Assembly (NCBI RefSeq): GCF_009727055.1
Contig: NC_052350.1
Location: 14,147,658-14,211,657 of the forward strand
Origin: Benincasa hispida
Lineage: Eukaryota; Streptophyta; Magnoliopsida; Cucurbitales; Cucurbitaceae
Direction: 5' to 3'
DNA length: 64,000 bases
Below are positions 34,050 to 48,000 of this stretch, one piece after another (within the stretch, counting starts at the first letter, position 1; the number at the start of each line of letters is the position of its first letter). Below the pieces are notes generated by a model. It had not been told where the DNA came from. It searched no databases and was given only the letters and a program-made list of their open reading frames with translations. The translations under genes and the position numbers were made by a program.

Positions 34050-35457
34050 GTTTTAACAATTTTAATAATGTACCCAAGATTATTCTTTTGCAACGATACT
34101 ATATCAAGACATTCTTGATTAAATACTATCTCTAGAATAACTCATATTCCGATAGTCATTTAGGTACCACTTTTGGTCAGAAATTATAAACACTTAATAA
34201 TTCTGTAAGTGTAACCCTCCATTTTCAGACGTCAGAGGTCAGCCCCAACTATGCTACCGTAATGGAGAGTTAAGGTTGAGAATGGACCTAAGAAATCTTA
34301 TCCATCTCTGGAGCTTGAGTTGTTCCGAATCTTATGTTACAACCCTCCATGTGGATAGTTGTCGTTAAACGACTAACAAAGGGTCGCTTAAAGCTAACCA
34401 GCAGGTGCAACATAGGAATCTCACGGTCCAAACTAACGAAAGAGACCGCAGGATATGTTGACACATTTCCTTCACCCACTTACTATGAACTACTTCCCCC
34501 CTTTACCTTGTTATTGACTCATATATTCGCTTTCCGTATGGAGGTCACTCCTAGGGTGACATGAAGTGTCATATGAATCTCACGGTGTAAACTATGTGGA
34601 GACGTGGCAGTTAAAATCGTATACTTGATTTCTGTTCGAATAACTTCCCCTTATTCACCAAAATCTAGATTTAAGCTAAAAAAAATACTTTCCGTATGGA
34701 GGTCACTCCCAGGGTGACATGAAGTACCGCTTAAGTCCCCACTGATCCCCTAATGAACAATTATTTTGTGATCCAATTAACAAAACCGAGTCCCTCTCGG
34801 GCCAGTGAGAGGGCGGGACCCCTTGTTCAAGACCCAGACTCAGCACTTAAGGGAACAACCTCTCTACTATCCCTATAAGTAGGTAGAAGTGAATTTCATC
34901 TTGCACCCCTATGACCCTAACTATTTATCCAGTCTAACTCTTGAAATTGGAGGTTATTGAGTCGGCGCTATTAAGCCAACCCTCACCTATGCAAATCTAA
35001 GGATAACTTCAAATAAACAGGAGTTCATAGTTAGCTCAACGCTTTGAAATAGTCAGTCTTAAATAGTAAACAACGTTATAAAATAAGAGTGACTAATTTC
35101 GTGGTCCGATCTTGTACAAACCCTTTTGCACAATGACACCCCCACTCCTCATGTCCCAACATGAGCGAATTAGGATCACTTCGTTTGTAACAACTACAGA
35201 GCAGACCGCATCCAATAGTGTTACCAAAATAAGGTACCCAACCTTATTCATATACTATAGATCATTTTGACTATTTACTCGAACCTAATCCCCTTTATGT
35301 CTCCACATAAAGTTTTAGTACTCATCCAATAGTCAAGGGACTTTCGGGTTTATTAGATTTCTATTAAGCAAAACATCTATTCAATAACAATTTATTGAAT
35401 TTTCAAAATAAGTTCTAATGTTTACATACCATGAGTTTTAGGACATAAAACGCAACA
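34050..35457 (-). mobile_element. LTR copy H, D-like subfamily with an unrelated end
   Basis: From 34735 to 35457 it closely follows copy D in reverse (CCTAATGAACAATT, CCCTCTCGGGCC, GTAAACAACGTTATAAA, then CATGAGTTTTAGGACATAAA and CGCAACA at 35457). From about 34050 to 34735 it differs from D and has an inverted pair (AACCCTCCATTTTC near 34214 and AATGGAGAGTTAAGG at 34261) plus a 37-bp direct repeat at 34530-34566 and 34688-34724 containing GTCACTCCTAGGGTGAC. The left boundary is uncertain and I found no target duplication. A 76-codon frame at 34334-34564 has no recognised domain. Confidence 0.7.
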
Positions 35458-35619
35458 TAAAGTATATTGTAAGATTGTTGTTTATATAAATAAAAGTATT
35501 TGTTAATATTAAGTGCAATATTTATACATAAAAATTTGTAAAAATATATTTTTATTTAATTGAACTCACATATCAAATGTGTGTTATTTGGAAAAGTATG
35601 TATGAAAAAAAAATTATCA

Positions 35620-35790
35620 GGGTCAGGGATGGGGGGGAGGGGGAGGGGTGCGGAGATACCCGTCTCTGCCTCGTCCCCAATCGAAGACCCGATTAAAATC
35701 TCCGATTTGACCCCATACCCGATCAAATCGGGGATTCCCCGCCCCAATCGCGGGGACCCGACCCTGTAGAGATTTTTGCCAACCTATGTG
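35620..35790. mobile_element. GC-rich remnant with GGGGCGGGG/ACCCGA repeats, likely transposon terminal region
   Basis: An isolated GC-rich block with G runs at 35620-35650, then ACCCGATTAAAATCTCCGA, CGATCAAATCGGGGA and GATTCCCCGCCCC. Such CCCGA/CGGGGA repeats are common in non-autonomous plant DNA transposons. Overlapping open frames exist on both strands, but they follow from the GC content and have no domains. Confidence 0.4.
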
Positions 35791-36572
35791 TGTAGCTGAA
35801 TGATATGTAACAAACATTTATTTATATTTAAAAAATATATATATAATGAAGATTTTTTTTAACACTTTTTTTTTTTTTTGTGTAAGAAATAGTGAAAATT
35901 TGAAATTTGTTATCTGGTGATGATCCAAATTTGAAAGAATTGAAAGTGAAATTGTTGAAAATATGGTGGCATTCGATTAGTTGCTTAGATGCTAGGGGAA
36001 ATTCAATTAAAAATATTCATGCCAAAGTAAAAATATAGAGCAACAACATAAAGAAAAATAAAACGATTGAGATGATGATGAAATTTGTAGAGAAAAATTA
36101 GGAATCAAAAGTTTTGATTTCTCTTTGATTTCCTACTTAATTTAACTCCTATTCTTGCCAGAAATGTAGTGGGTTAGTTGTTGTTTGTTACAAAAAAAAA
36201 TGAAAAAATGAAAAAAAAAAACTCTAAAAGATAAAAGATAAAATTAGAAATGTAATGGGTTAATTGTTGTTCGATAAAAACAAAAAAATAATAAAAAAAT
36301 CTAAAAGAAAAAAGAAAAAAATTATAATCCATATTTTATTGGACACGAAGATAGGTAGAATTATTGAATAGAAAATTTCAAAACAAAAATAGTCATCATA
36401 AAACCAAATTATTTAGACTTAAAAAAACTGCACCAGATATTAGAGATATGAACTCAACTTTGTACCCAAAACACAGACACATGAACTCAAACCAAGTAAT
36501 TTTACATCTCAAACACAGGCATATGAACTTTAGATATCATATATCAATCCAACATTCCAAAGAGCCCCATAT

Positions 36573-36985
36573 TAGGGGTGGCCATTCAAACCATAAAAAC
36601 CGAATCATTTCTAAAAATCGAATCGAAAACTCAGTGAAACCGAAAAATCGGGTTCGGTCGGATTTGAAAAAATTTTGAAACCGAATTAATTCGGTTCGGT
36701 TCGGTTTCAATTTTGAAAACCGAATTTGAAACTGAACTGAACCATTTTTAACTAATATATATAAAATAAAAGAGTAAAACCGAATCGTTTTTAATTTAAA
36801 AAATAAAATCGAATTTAAAACCGAACCGAATCAAACCGTTTTTTAATTAAAAAATATAACATATTTTTTAAAATATCAAAACCGAATTTAAAACCAAATC
36901 GAATTGTAATCAGTTCGATTCGATTTTACATATGAAAAAATTCGATTTAGTTCGGTTCGACCACTAAACCGAACCGTTTCTCCAA
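36573..36985. mobile_element. Non-autonomous hAT-like element rich in AACCGAA/TTCGGTT
   Basis: Starts TAGGGGTGGCCATTCAAACC, a usual hAT tip, and is filled with AAACCGAA and TTCGGTTCGG words in both orientations. CCCCATAT (36565-36572) and TCCCATAT (36986-36993) flank it, agreeing at seven of eight bases, the hAT duplication length. The right tip is poorly preserved. No coding sequence. Confidence 0.6.
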
Positions 36986-36999
36986 TCCCATATAATATT

Positions 37000-39900
37000 A
37001 ATTACATCGGAATTGAAAAGGGAAAAGGATAACGTAAAACGATTATATATGTATATAAAAAAAATAGGGGGCCGTTTTTTCACGTCAATCGTCTGTGGCT
37101 TACAATTTCATTCCCATTTAACATTCTCAAATGCATGAAAGAATTAATTGCCTTTCCTTTCTTCAAATTGACTTTCATTAAAATCATTTTCCGCTTATTC
37201 TTTGTTTATTAATTATAAAATTAAAAAAAATGGAAAGAAAGAAAAATATATCACCACGTTTGAAATTATGTTATTTTCACACGAGCGTCGAAATAAAGCC
37301 TAAGGGCCGTCCAGTAGCATCATCTCGTATTTAAATTAAATATTATTTTTATTTTTATTTTTTAACTTTTTTTTAATTGAAGATAAGGAATTTGAATCAC
37401 ATAACTCGGGGTTATTAATACACTCGAATGTCAACTAAATTATACTCGATTCGATTTATTTTCAACGTCGAAAAAGTTAACTTCGACTTCCTTAATTTCA
37501 ATAAAGAGAAATGGTTGTCTATTATCTCACTTTTAGTTTGCTGCTTATCACAGTAAATAAACAAATAAAAACTTTGGTTCATTTTTTTTTACAATTTCAA
37601 AATAGTTGTTTTGATTACTAAATTTAGGGCTATGTTATAAAAAATTTAGTGATTTATCAAAGTTTGTGCTGAAGTTTTAATATAAAGCAAATAAGATTAA
37701 AAAAAAAAAAAAAAGTTGTTTACGAGGTTGAGTTGATTACTATAGTATGTGACATTTAAATTTTGTTTAAATTTGATCTCTAAATTTCAAGAGTTATATT
37801 TTTAATCTTAATTTTTCACTAAATACTAATTTTTTTAATTTAGTATTAATATATGCTAATAAATTTAAAAAAATTAAATGAGTTATAATTAATTAAGTTT
37901 CACTATTTCATCACTTTCAAAATTAAATTTAAAATTTTACTTCATAATTGCTTTAAATTAATTAATAGATATTGACGTTAATGTTTGAAAGTAATTATTT
38001 AATGAAAAATGAAGTTAAAAATGTTAAATCTTAAAATGTAAAGGCCAAATTCAAACAAAATTCAAATATTAACGATCAAATTGTAATATTTTGAAATTTA
38101 TGTATTAGATTAAAATCAAATTCAAAACTTAATAACTAAAGATATAACATTCTAAAAGTCAAAGACGAAATAAAAATTAGACCTGAAACATAGGTATTAT
38201 ACATATATTTTTCCTCTGACATTTTGTCGTTTCTAATGTGAAGTGAATTTTAATTAATTAGAAGTCGAGCGAAATATAAATATATGAATATTTTTTTTAA
38301 AGAAAACGTTTCAAAATCATAACATTACAAAAATGTAAAATATACTTTTATTTGAATTATTGAGATTTGGAATTAATATTTATTTGATGCAAGAAGGATA
38401 CTTTTTACGGATTAATTGGATAAATAGTATAGTTTTAAAAACAAATTAGGAAAAAGGGTGTTTTTGAAACTATTTAAGAGAAATGTTTTTTTCTTTTTAT
38501 TGAAATGCGTCTCTTACCTCCAACGTGAGAAATGTGTCATCAGTACGTGAAATTTGAAAAATGTGTCATCAATACATTTAAAAAGATTGAATGAATGGAA
38601 ACTAACGTAATAAAACCAACGTTAATTGATTACATGACAAAAATATATTAATTTAATGCTCTGTTTTGGGTGATTTGGACACTAACATGGCAAAATGAGC
38701 TGAATCTTCTCCTAGCGAACATTGATACACCGTGGTTACTGCTCCACAGGAAAATTTCTAAATTCTTTAAAGTGTAAAGTATTTTTGGACTTTTTTATTA
38801 TAGATTTTTCTATTTATAAAATTTTTTATTAATATTTTTTTAGATTTTACACTTTTAACATCGATTTTTAATTAAATATTCATTTTTAGTCATAACATCA
38901 ATATCTATAAGAAATTGAAAAAACATTTATTTATCTCATAACCTTTATGAGTTATATCAATTAAAATCATTAACTAATAATTATATCCATTTAGATCATA
39001 AATTTATTTATAAGTATATGAATTTATATCATTCATTATCTTCTGTTTAGATAAATATCGTTTGAGACTTTCATGAGTGAATCAATTTAGACTCTCGATC
39101 ATTATTTTTTTTAAAAATTGTCTATGCATAATTGCTAATCGACTATTTTTTTATTATTTTTTTCAAATTTGCAAATATTTATAGATATGTTTTACAAGTT
39201 TCAAATAGCTGAAAGAAGTATATTGTTTTAGACAAATTACTTGAAAAATAGTGAATTCTATTTTGATTATTTTTATAAATATTTCAAATTTTATTATCTT
39301 TTATATATTTACTTAGATGATTTTCGAATGGTTTATTAAATTTTGAATTTAATGTAACTTAATACAAATAATATACATCAATGCATTTAAAATTTTGTTT
39401 AGAGAAAAGTTAAATTTTAGACTTAGTCCGTTAATTTTAAATTTTGTGTCCAATAGATATCTAACTTTTAGAAAATGTCTAACAAGATTCTAAAGTTTTT
39501 AAAATTTGACAATGTTAATATATTCATCGACTTTCAATTATGTATTTCTCTGTTAGTATTCAATAGATCTCATACATATTCAGAAAAATAAAATAAAATA
39601 AAAATAACAATTTAATTAGAATAGAATTTAGTTATTGTTTTTTTAATTTTGTATCTAATAGATTTGTAGATTATAAATAATCTCAAATAACTAGAGGACC
39701 TTGTAGAATAAGATTAAATTAAATTTTAATTTATTTTAATATGCCTAACACTTATTTAATATACAAAATCAAAAGTTCAAAAATTTATTAAATATGAAAT
39801 TAAAAATTCAAACATCTATGCTTCAATAATTTTTAAAGTTTAAAAATAATATAAATACAAATCTAAAAGTAAATGACTAAATTTGTAATTTAACTTCATA

Positions 39901-40110
39901 TGAACTCGTGTCCTCGTGACATAAATTTATGAATGTGCACTGCAAGTAAGAATGGATGTATGGTCAATTTTCAAAGACATTCTCCATTAAAGGTCTAAAT
40001 CGATATTCTTATGATAATTTAGAAGTTTAGTGGATACATTTTTTAGTTTCACACTATGATTTTTCTAATAAAATTTGAAAGAGCGTATATAAATTGATAT
40101 AAGATAAATT
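37000..40110. other. Gene-free AT-rich region with a degenerate foldback element
   Basis: Between about 37738 and 38220 left words such as AAATTTGATCTCTAAATTTC are mirrored by GACCAAAT/CAAATTC-type words on the right, suggesting an inverted-repeat element. Elsewhere there are only poly-A/T runs and I recognise no gene. Confidence 0.4.
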
Positions 40111-40114
40111 ATTT

Positions 40115-40310
40115 TAAATGATAAAACTGTTGAAGATATTTAAAAATAATAGCAAAATATCACAGTTTATTTGCGATAGACTATGATAAATCACGATTAA
40201 CTATTATCCATGTTATGATACAAATAATAGTCTATCGCGGTTTATCGCCGATAGACAATGTTTTACTACATTTGTAAATATTTTAGTTCATTTTCTTATA
40301 TTTGAAAACA
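40115..40310. mobile_element. MITE with TAGTCTATCGCGG/GCGATAGACTA arms
   Basis: GCGATAGACTATGATAAATC on the left faces AATAGTCTATCGCGGTTTATC on the right, within outer arms AATAGCAAAATATCAC and TACATTTGTAAATATTTTAG. This layout matches, from memory, a very common non-coding inverted-repeat family of cucurbit genomes. Edges are approximate. Confidence 0.65.
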
Positions 40311-40710
40311 ATTATTGGTATAATTACAAAAATTTCAAAGTTTCAATTGATTTGACTATTAGTTCAAAATTTTAATTTATACAACCTCAAAAATTTATGG
40401 ACATAATTTGGTTTTTTTAAAAAAATAGGAAATAAAAAAAATTAAAAAATAAGAGAAAAACTGTGTCATTTAAAAGAACTTTTTTCAAGTGAAATTAAAG
40501 AACCTAAAAAAAATAATTTCATTTAAACGTTGAGACATGGCAGAAAAAAAAGAGAGAAATTAACCCTTTTTTTAAATATTATTTTAGTCATTATATCTCT
40601 GTTTAATTTTAGTATCTATACCTATACTTTCAATAAATCTTGCAAGTTTATTTTTTATTTTAAAATTATTTTGTTATTCAATAACATTTTTACTACAATT
40701 TTCATATCCA

Positions 40711-40714
40711 CATT

Positions 40715-40749
<35 letters not shown>

Positions 40750-40750
40750 T
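40711..40750. repeat. (ATT)n microsatellite
   Basis: About a dozen uninterrupted ATT units. The open frame running across it (40530-40772) owes its poly-Tyr stretch to the repeat and is not a gene. Confidence 0.95.
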
Positions 40751-40769
40751 AATCAATTTTAATAAAAAT

Positions 40770-43700
40770 TAAATTGAGAGATTAAATTTAAGATTGATCG
40801 AATGTAAGGAGATTAAAATTAGATATTGAAAAGTGTGTAAATTAAAATTAAACGAGCTAACCTTTTTATTTAGAAAATGGAAAATAATAAGTAAATCAAT
40901 AAATAAAGCACAAAAGCAATTAAAGAGAGAAAAAGAAGATGGAGAAAGAGGAATATGAGGTAAGCACGAGAAAATGACGGTGACGTAAGCTGATGATGTA
41001 ATAATTAGAAATGAGCTGGATTCTATTTTCATTTTTATGCCTTTAATTCTCCTTGTCCCCTTTCTTTCCCATATATTTTTCAAAGCTACCAAAAGCAATT
41101 AGATGGTTGTTAAGGATATACATTTTTTAATATTTATTTTTCTATAGATTTTGAATCTAATTTCTAGATAGAGTTACATTTTTACCAATAGATTCCAAAA
41201 TAATTTTTTATTTGATCTCTATATTTTAAAATATTGTATTTTTACCTTTGAATTTTATGTCCAGTATTTATTTGCGGTTGATTTTTTTTTTTAATTTAAA
41301 ATAATTATGATACAAAAATTTTAATTAATTTTAATAGTAATAAAAATTAATTAAATCTAATATATATAATTAAACTAATTAATCGACATTAATATAGAGA
41401 ACTAAAAGTGAATATTTAAAAAATGTAGAAAATAAATATATAAATTTTGAAACATATGGATCAAATGGAATCAATGTTTAATACTTAAGGGTAATATTGT
41501 AACATTAGACGAAATAAAAATGAAACTAAAAAATTAAGGTAAAAATGTAATATTTTGAAAATGTACTAAAAAGTGTTTTTTTTTTTTTTTTTCCCTTTCA
41601 CTGCCAATTTCATTTAATATTACCTTGAACTTTATGCTGTTTTTCTTGACAAAATAAGATGAATTATAACTTTTTCTAAGGTCTAATCATTTCAAATTTT
41701 TAATGGGGTGGATTCTAAATTGTAATTGGTTCTTGCCATTTATGTGAAGTCTTGTTATATTTGTTTATGGTAAGGGATATTAGATTCTTTTTTCTTTTTT
41801 CTTTTTTTCTTTTTATCAAGCACATGGAATAATTGAATTAGATTAAATAGTTTTCTTTTGGTAATACAATAAAGTGGATTTTAATTGTTTTTTATTTACT
41901 AAAAAAATAATTTTTTTATAATTTAAAATAGTTGAAAACACTGTATTAAACACATTAAAATCATTAACTTTTGCTAGAGTTGCTTATAGGGAAATTGATA
42001 CTATTTAAAATTTATTTATTTTTCATAATTTATTTCAAAGTACAAGTCATCGTTGGCTCTTTGGATAAAATTTGAATATATATTTACACGGCATCTTTTT
42101 ATTGAATGAAAATTATAATATTTTTTTAATCGAATTGAACGGAATTATCTTCAAAATAATTAAGAAATATTCAATTTAAAATTCATTTAGATAATATTAA
42201 GTATTGAGTTGAGTTACTAAGTCAATAGCATTGTTTTGTTTGTTGGGAATGACTTATCATTCTATCTTTAAGTTTGTGATTGTTTGAATGTTACAATTAA
42301 AAAAAAAAAAATGGTTTGATGACAATTTTAAATATTTAATACACTTGATCATTACAAATCTAAAATGTTTTTCTATAAATTTAGGACAGAGATTTCAATT
42401 TTGAAAAACAAAGGTTTTTTTTCTCTCTCTCTATCTTCGTCTTTTTTATTTTTTAGCAAGCATATTTATTTGATTCCATTCCTTTCTCAGATGAGTTCAC
42501 GTTTGAGATTGGAGTTGCGTAAACTTTGAAAAGCAACCGACAATTACGATTTAGTATTGAGGTTGTGTCGATTTTTGTTTTCAAGGTAGTAGATCCATGG
42601 CACAATAACGATTGAGATCTGGACTTGACGACCAACAACATTGTTTAGAAGTTAAGTAATTTGTGTTTCGATTTTCGAGTGCAGAATTGATTAATTTAAA
42701 GTCCTTCAGCTTTTAACATTAAGTTTTAAAATATGGATTAAATACCAAGTTTAAATTAACTCGATTTAGCGAGTCAAGTACTCCTTAAGAGGCACTCGGC
42801 CCCCCAAGTTGGGTTGTTGGGATACAAAAATTCACCAATCGTTTGGTTCACCATAATTAAAGAGATTTATTATCTCGTTATTCACGTCAACTCTCCCGAT
42901 TACTTCCTTTTATAATAATTACTAACTCAACTTAACTCAATTCTAGATACCAAACGTTCCTTAAAAATTTAAAATGTAGAAATAAAATCATGAATGTTTG
43001 AAATATAACTATTAAAATAGAATGATTGTTCGACAAAGACAAAATAGGAAAATGATATTAGAACGTTTTTCTTTTTTTTTTCCAAGTTCTGCACCAAAAA
43101 GGACAATTTCACAATCAAATGATGTAATTGGATTATTATATTGGCAATAATAGAGGATTGCCCAATGAATGGCCGCCACGTATTAAATGTAAAAAAAAAT
43201 CAATTCAAATCAACAGTATCTTTATTATTTATTATTATTATTTTAGACTTTTACGAGATCAGTATCCTCAATTTCGGCCTTTGAAATAAATATAAGACTT
43301 TGGACTTCCAAGGCTCTGTTACCTTTGCGGCCTATTTACATAAAATATCATTTTTAATGGATTTAAATCTTATTTTGGTATCTAAAATTTAAATTATATT
43401 ATATTTTAGTCTCTAAATTTTTAAAATTATTATTTTAAATTTCTAAAATTTGAATATTATTTTATTTTGATCTCTAAATTTTTAAAAATATTTATTTTAG
43501 TCATTGAACTTTTAAAAATTGTTTATTTTTATCTATGATATATGAAAATTTTGTTAAGTTTTTAATAAAATGGTGAGATGACTGTATTTTTTTTTATGGC
43601 TACCAAATAAGTTAGTTATACTAAAAAATATAGAGTTTTAATTCTGAAGATGACAAAGTAGGAGAATTTAAGATATTTTTAGTCCAAAATTTTGGTCGTT

Positions 43701-44640
43701 TAGTATTTTAGTGTGTTTTTATTTTACTTTCATCTTGTTCAATAAGAGCTTAATCATTCAAAAGTACATGTTCCTTCACATTTATGTTGAAGAGTTAATA
43801 TAATTTTAATAGTGAGGACTAAAATAAATATTTGTAAAAAAATTAGGACTAAAACAAATGTTTTTTAAAATTAAAGAACCAAAATAGAACGAGATTCAAA
43901 ATTTAGGTTTTTAATTTTATTATCTTCTAACAATCATTGACATTTTCATAACCACGCTCTCTACAGTCGCGTGTCCCACAGTCTCTCTAAATTTTAGTTT
44001 TAAGGCCAACTCTGATTGAATCAATCCAAAGAGAATGAAATTTGCACACATATTAGAATTGTACTTCCCTTTGGAAACGTAATTAATTATAGATTACTAC
44101 TAAAATTATATAGAAAATAATGTGTCAGTTAAATAATTATTTGATTTTTTATTTTTAAAAATTAAGTTTATCTTCTCTCAATTTCTTAATATTAAGAGGA
44201 TATTTAAAGTGAGGACTATTCTAAAACTATAATAATCATCTCTTGCTGAATATTATTTTGTAGTTTATACTTAGCTACCGTCAACACTCTTTCAAAGCCC
44301 CTCATTTGCTGTCGTATTTCCTATTTGCTATATTTCTTTTTTATTATTTTACCTTCATCACGTTTTATTATTTACTACAATGTTTATTATTTTCTTCTCA
44401 AACTAAAATAGTTTACACCTCAAACACAAACTACTATATAACTCAAACTAAAATAATCTATACTTCAAACACAAACTATTATAACTCAACTATAATAACA
44501 TAAGACTACAATAACCAACTCATCGCCTCCTAAATTTACATAGCCATTTTTTTATATTATTTTCAACACATTAATGTATAAAAAATAAAAAGAAGAAGAA
44601 GAAGAAGAATAGGGAGGATAAGATATTAATCGAGAATAAG
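40770..44640. other. Gene-free AT-rich region with two foldback-type elements
   Basis: Inverted-repeat-like stretches are at about 41150-41560 (TGATCTCTATATTTTAAAAT against AAGGTAAAAATGTAATATTT) and 43370-43925 (ATCTTATTTTGGTATCTAAA against ACCAAAATAGAACGAGATTC). The latter is related to the split element at 7205-13841. A (GAA)n tract is at 44590-44609. No recognised gene. Confidence 0.5.
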
Positions 44641-44650
44641 AAACACTTCT

Positions 44651-45034
44651 TGGAAGCGTGTGATGGACACTCACAAATAAATAATCAACAAACTATTATT
44701 TGAGAGGAAACAAAAACACCTTTAATCGAAAGACTCTTCAAACTTGGTTCACGCTTCTAATTGAACTCTCTTTTTGTGTTCTTCTTTATACACCTGCATC
44801 AACAATATCAATATTAATCCTATTTATAGGATTGTCCTGGGTAAATTTAAATAATAACTCACACCCTAATTAAATATACATGGAACAATTGAAATCCTAC
44901 ACTTAATTCATGTGAAACTCTACTAAATTAACTCTTACATTAACATACTTAATTAACTACCATCTTTTAATTTTTCCAACTCTCATAGATTAATTCATCT
45001 ATAACGTATCAAATTATATGTTCACTTTTCAACA
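44651..45034 (-). repeat. 3' LTR of the copia element
   Basis: 384 bp; shares GTGTGATGGACACTCACAAA, AAACTTGGTTCAC, TAAATATACATGGAACAATT and TTAATTCATGTGAAA with 49138-49518, with many small differences. Its outer edge abuts the CTTCT duplication. Confidence 0.93.
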
Positions 45035-45045
45035 TCCCCCCTTAA
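45035..45045 (-). other. Polypurine tract of the copia element
   Basis: On the minus strand TTAAGGGGGGA directly precedes the TGTTGAAAAGTG start of the 3' LTR, the expected priming site for plus-strand DNA synthesis. Confidence 0.85.
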
Positions 45046-48000
45046 ACATGTTTTCTGAAAACTCCAAGCAAAGTTCTTAACTTGTTAAACACATCAACTT
45101 TGAGTGGCTTCGTGAAAATATCCACAATTTGATCTTCAATCTTCACATATTCAACTTGAACCTTCTTTCTTGAAATGCAATCTTTGATAAAATGAAATAT
45201 TGTATCAATGTGCTTGTTACGATCATGAAACACTACATTCTTTACTAAAGCAATTGTTGACTTATTATCTACATGGATCGCAGTTGCATCATCTTGCAAA
45301 ATTCCAATTGTCTTCATCAAATTCTTTAACCAAATTTCATGACAAATACATGAGGCTACAACAACATATTGTGCCTCACAAGTAGATAATGTCACAATAA
45401 GTTACTTCTTAGAACTCCAAGTAAATGCAGTATTACCAACAAAGAACACATATCCAATTGTATTTTTTCGGTCATTAACATCTCTAGTCCAGTCACTATC
45501 ACGATAACCTTCAAGCTTGAATTCTTTAGATGGAGAATAAAATAATCCATAATCAAGCGTACCTTTGAAGTAACGAAGAACTCTCTTTGCCACTTTCAAA
45601 TGAGTAATTTTAAGAGATTCCATAAATCAGCTCACTAATCCAATGCTGAAAAGAATATTTGGTCCTGTGAAAGTCAAATATCTCCCACCTTCAATTAAAC
45701 TTTTGAAATATGAAGGATAAAAAACATCCCTTTCTTCATATTTAGACAATTTTATCACAACTTCAATTGGAGTTGTGACAGGATTAGAATTGATCATCTT
45801 GAACTTCTCTAGAATTTCTCTAACATATCATTCTTGAGCGATGAAAATACCTTCCTCTGACTGCTTCACCTCAATGCCAAGATAATATGACATCAGCCCG
45901 ACATTTGTCATTTCAAATTCTTTGGTCATTGTCTTCTTGAGATCTTCAAACATACTTACAAAATTTCTTGTAAAAATTAAGTCATCCACATACAGACAAA
46001 CCAAACAAATATCTCCACGATCATTAGTCTTGATATATAGAGAATGTTCATAAAGATATCTCAAATACCCATTGTCAAGGAAATATCTGTTGATTCTGCT
46101 ATTCCACATTCTAGGCGTTTGTTTCAATCCATACAACACCTTCTTTAATTTCAAGATTTTATCTTCTTGACCTTTCGCAGCATAGCCAAGAAGTTGTTCT
46201 AAGTATACTTCTTCTTCCAAATATCAATTTAAGAATTTTGTAACATCTATTTGAAAGATCTTCCATTTACTTTGAGTAGCCATTGCAATTAACAACCTTA
46301 TGGTTTTCAAGCGAGCAACGGGAGTAAATACTTCATATCATAGCTCATGCCTTTTCTTTTAGAGTAGCATTTTGCAATTAATCTTGCCTTATGCCTCTCT
46401 GCTTCTCCTTTTTCATTTCTTTTTGTCTTGAGTAACCCATTTGACACCGGTTGCTTTCTTTCTACTTGGAAGACTAGAAAGTTCTCATACATCATTCTTC
46501 TTTATGGCCTTTATCTCTTCATTCATGGTGGTGTTTCACTTTTCATCTTGCAAAACTTCTTCAAAATTCAAAGGTTTACGGTCACCAGATAGACAAAAAA
46601 AGTAAGATTATTAAACTTTGACTTAACTCTTCAATCTCATCATATATGTCTCATAAACTTCTCATGCCACGAGGTCCTTCATTTGAGCTTATAGATGATG
46701 AATGTATGCATTGTTGTGGAATGATTCGCGACATTGTTGGTGTTGATGGAGAAACAATGTCACTAGACTCATCATCATAAAAAAAAAAGTAAAAACTTAT
46801 AATCTTTTGGTTTATCATTCCAATTCCATGTTGCTTCCTCATTAAACACAACATCTCTACTTACCATTGTCTTCTCTGTAATAGGATTATAAAGCTCGTA
46901 GACTTTTGAGCTCGCATCATAGCCAACAAAAATATGCTTCTCACTTTTATAATCGAGCTTCCTACGCTTTTGATCAGGTATATGTGCATAAATGATACTT
47001 CCAAATACTATCAAATGAGCAATGGATGGTGTTCTTCTTGCTCATGCTTGTTGAGGTGTTTTGTTCCATAAGCTTCTAGTAGGAGAACCATTGGACAAGT
47101 ATACAACACATTCAACAACTTATGTCCAAAATTCTTTTGGCATCTTCTTACTTTTCAACATGCTTCGAGCCATATTAAGTATCGTTCTATTCTCCATCTC
47201 AACAACACCATTTTGTTGAGGAGTCCATGGAACTGTCATAGGTCGACAAATTCAATTTTCTGTGAAAAAATCTTTGAATCCATTTGAAGTGAATTCTCCT
47301 CCCTTGTCTGATCTCAAGGATTTTAGGTAATAACCACTTTTTTTTTTACAAGAGTTTTAAATCTCTTGAACATGCCAAATACTTCTGATTTTTCCTTGAC
47401 AAAATAAACCCAAGTTTTTCGACTGAAATCATCAATAAATAATAAGAAATCATTATTCTTACCGAAAGAACTTGGTTTAATTGGTCCACAAAGATAAGCA
47501 TGAACTAACTCTAGCTGTCTCCTTACTCTTGAAGAAGATTATTGTGGAAAACTCTTCCTTGCTTGCTTACCATAAAGACAACCTTCACAAAATTGATTTG
47601 GATGTTTAACATATGGCAGTCCTTTCACCATGTTCTTCCTCAATAATAGTATTAAACCATCAAAGTTTAAATGCCTAAGTCTCAAATGCCAAATCCAAGA
47701 TGGATCTTTCAAACACAACTTCAAACATTTAGCAACATTAATTTGAACGTTTAATAAAAACATTCTATTCTTCTTCGTTTGCATTTTAGCAATCATATTA
47801 TCACGATTTTCCCTTATCGAAAGACTATAATTCTTCATTAAAATATTATAGCCTTTCTCTAAGGGTTGTCCCAAACTCAAAATATTGTTCTTCATATCAG
47901 GCACATAATAAACATTAGAGATAAACCCATTCTTCAAGTTGATCAAAATCTAATCTTTTCCTTTAACATGAATTTGTGTGGCATCACCAAATATGGTATT

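Noticed and set aside
35556..35817. Overlapping open frames on both strands
   Set aside because: They result from the GC-rich CCCGA/GGGGA repeats; no recognisable protein.
36364..36678. 104-codon open frame
   Set aside because: Runs into the AACCGAA transposon repeats and has low-complexity composition.
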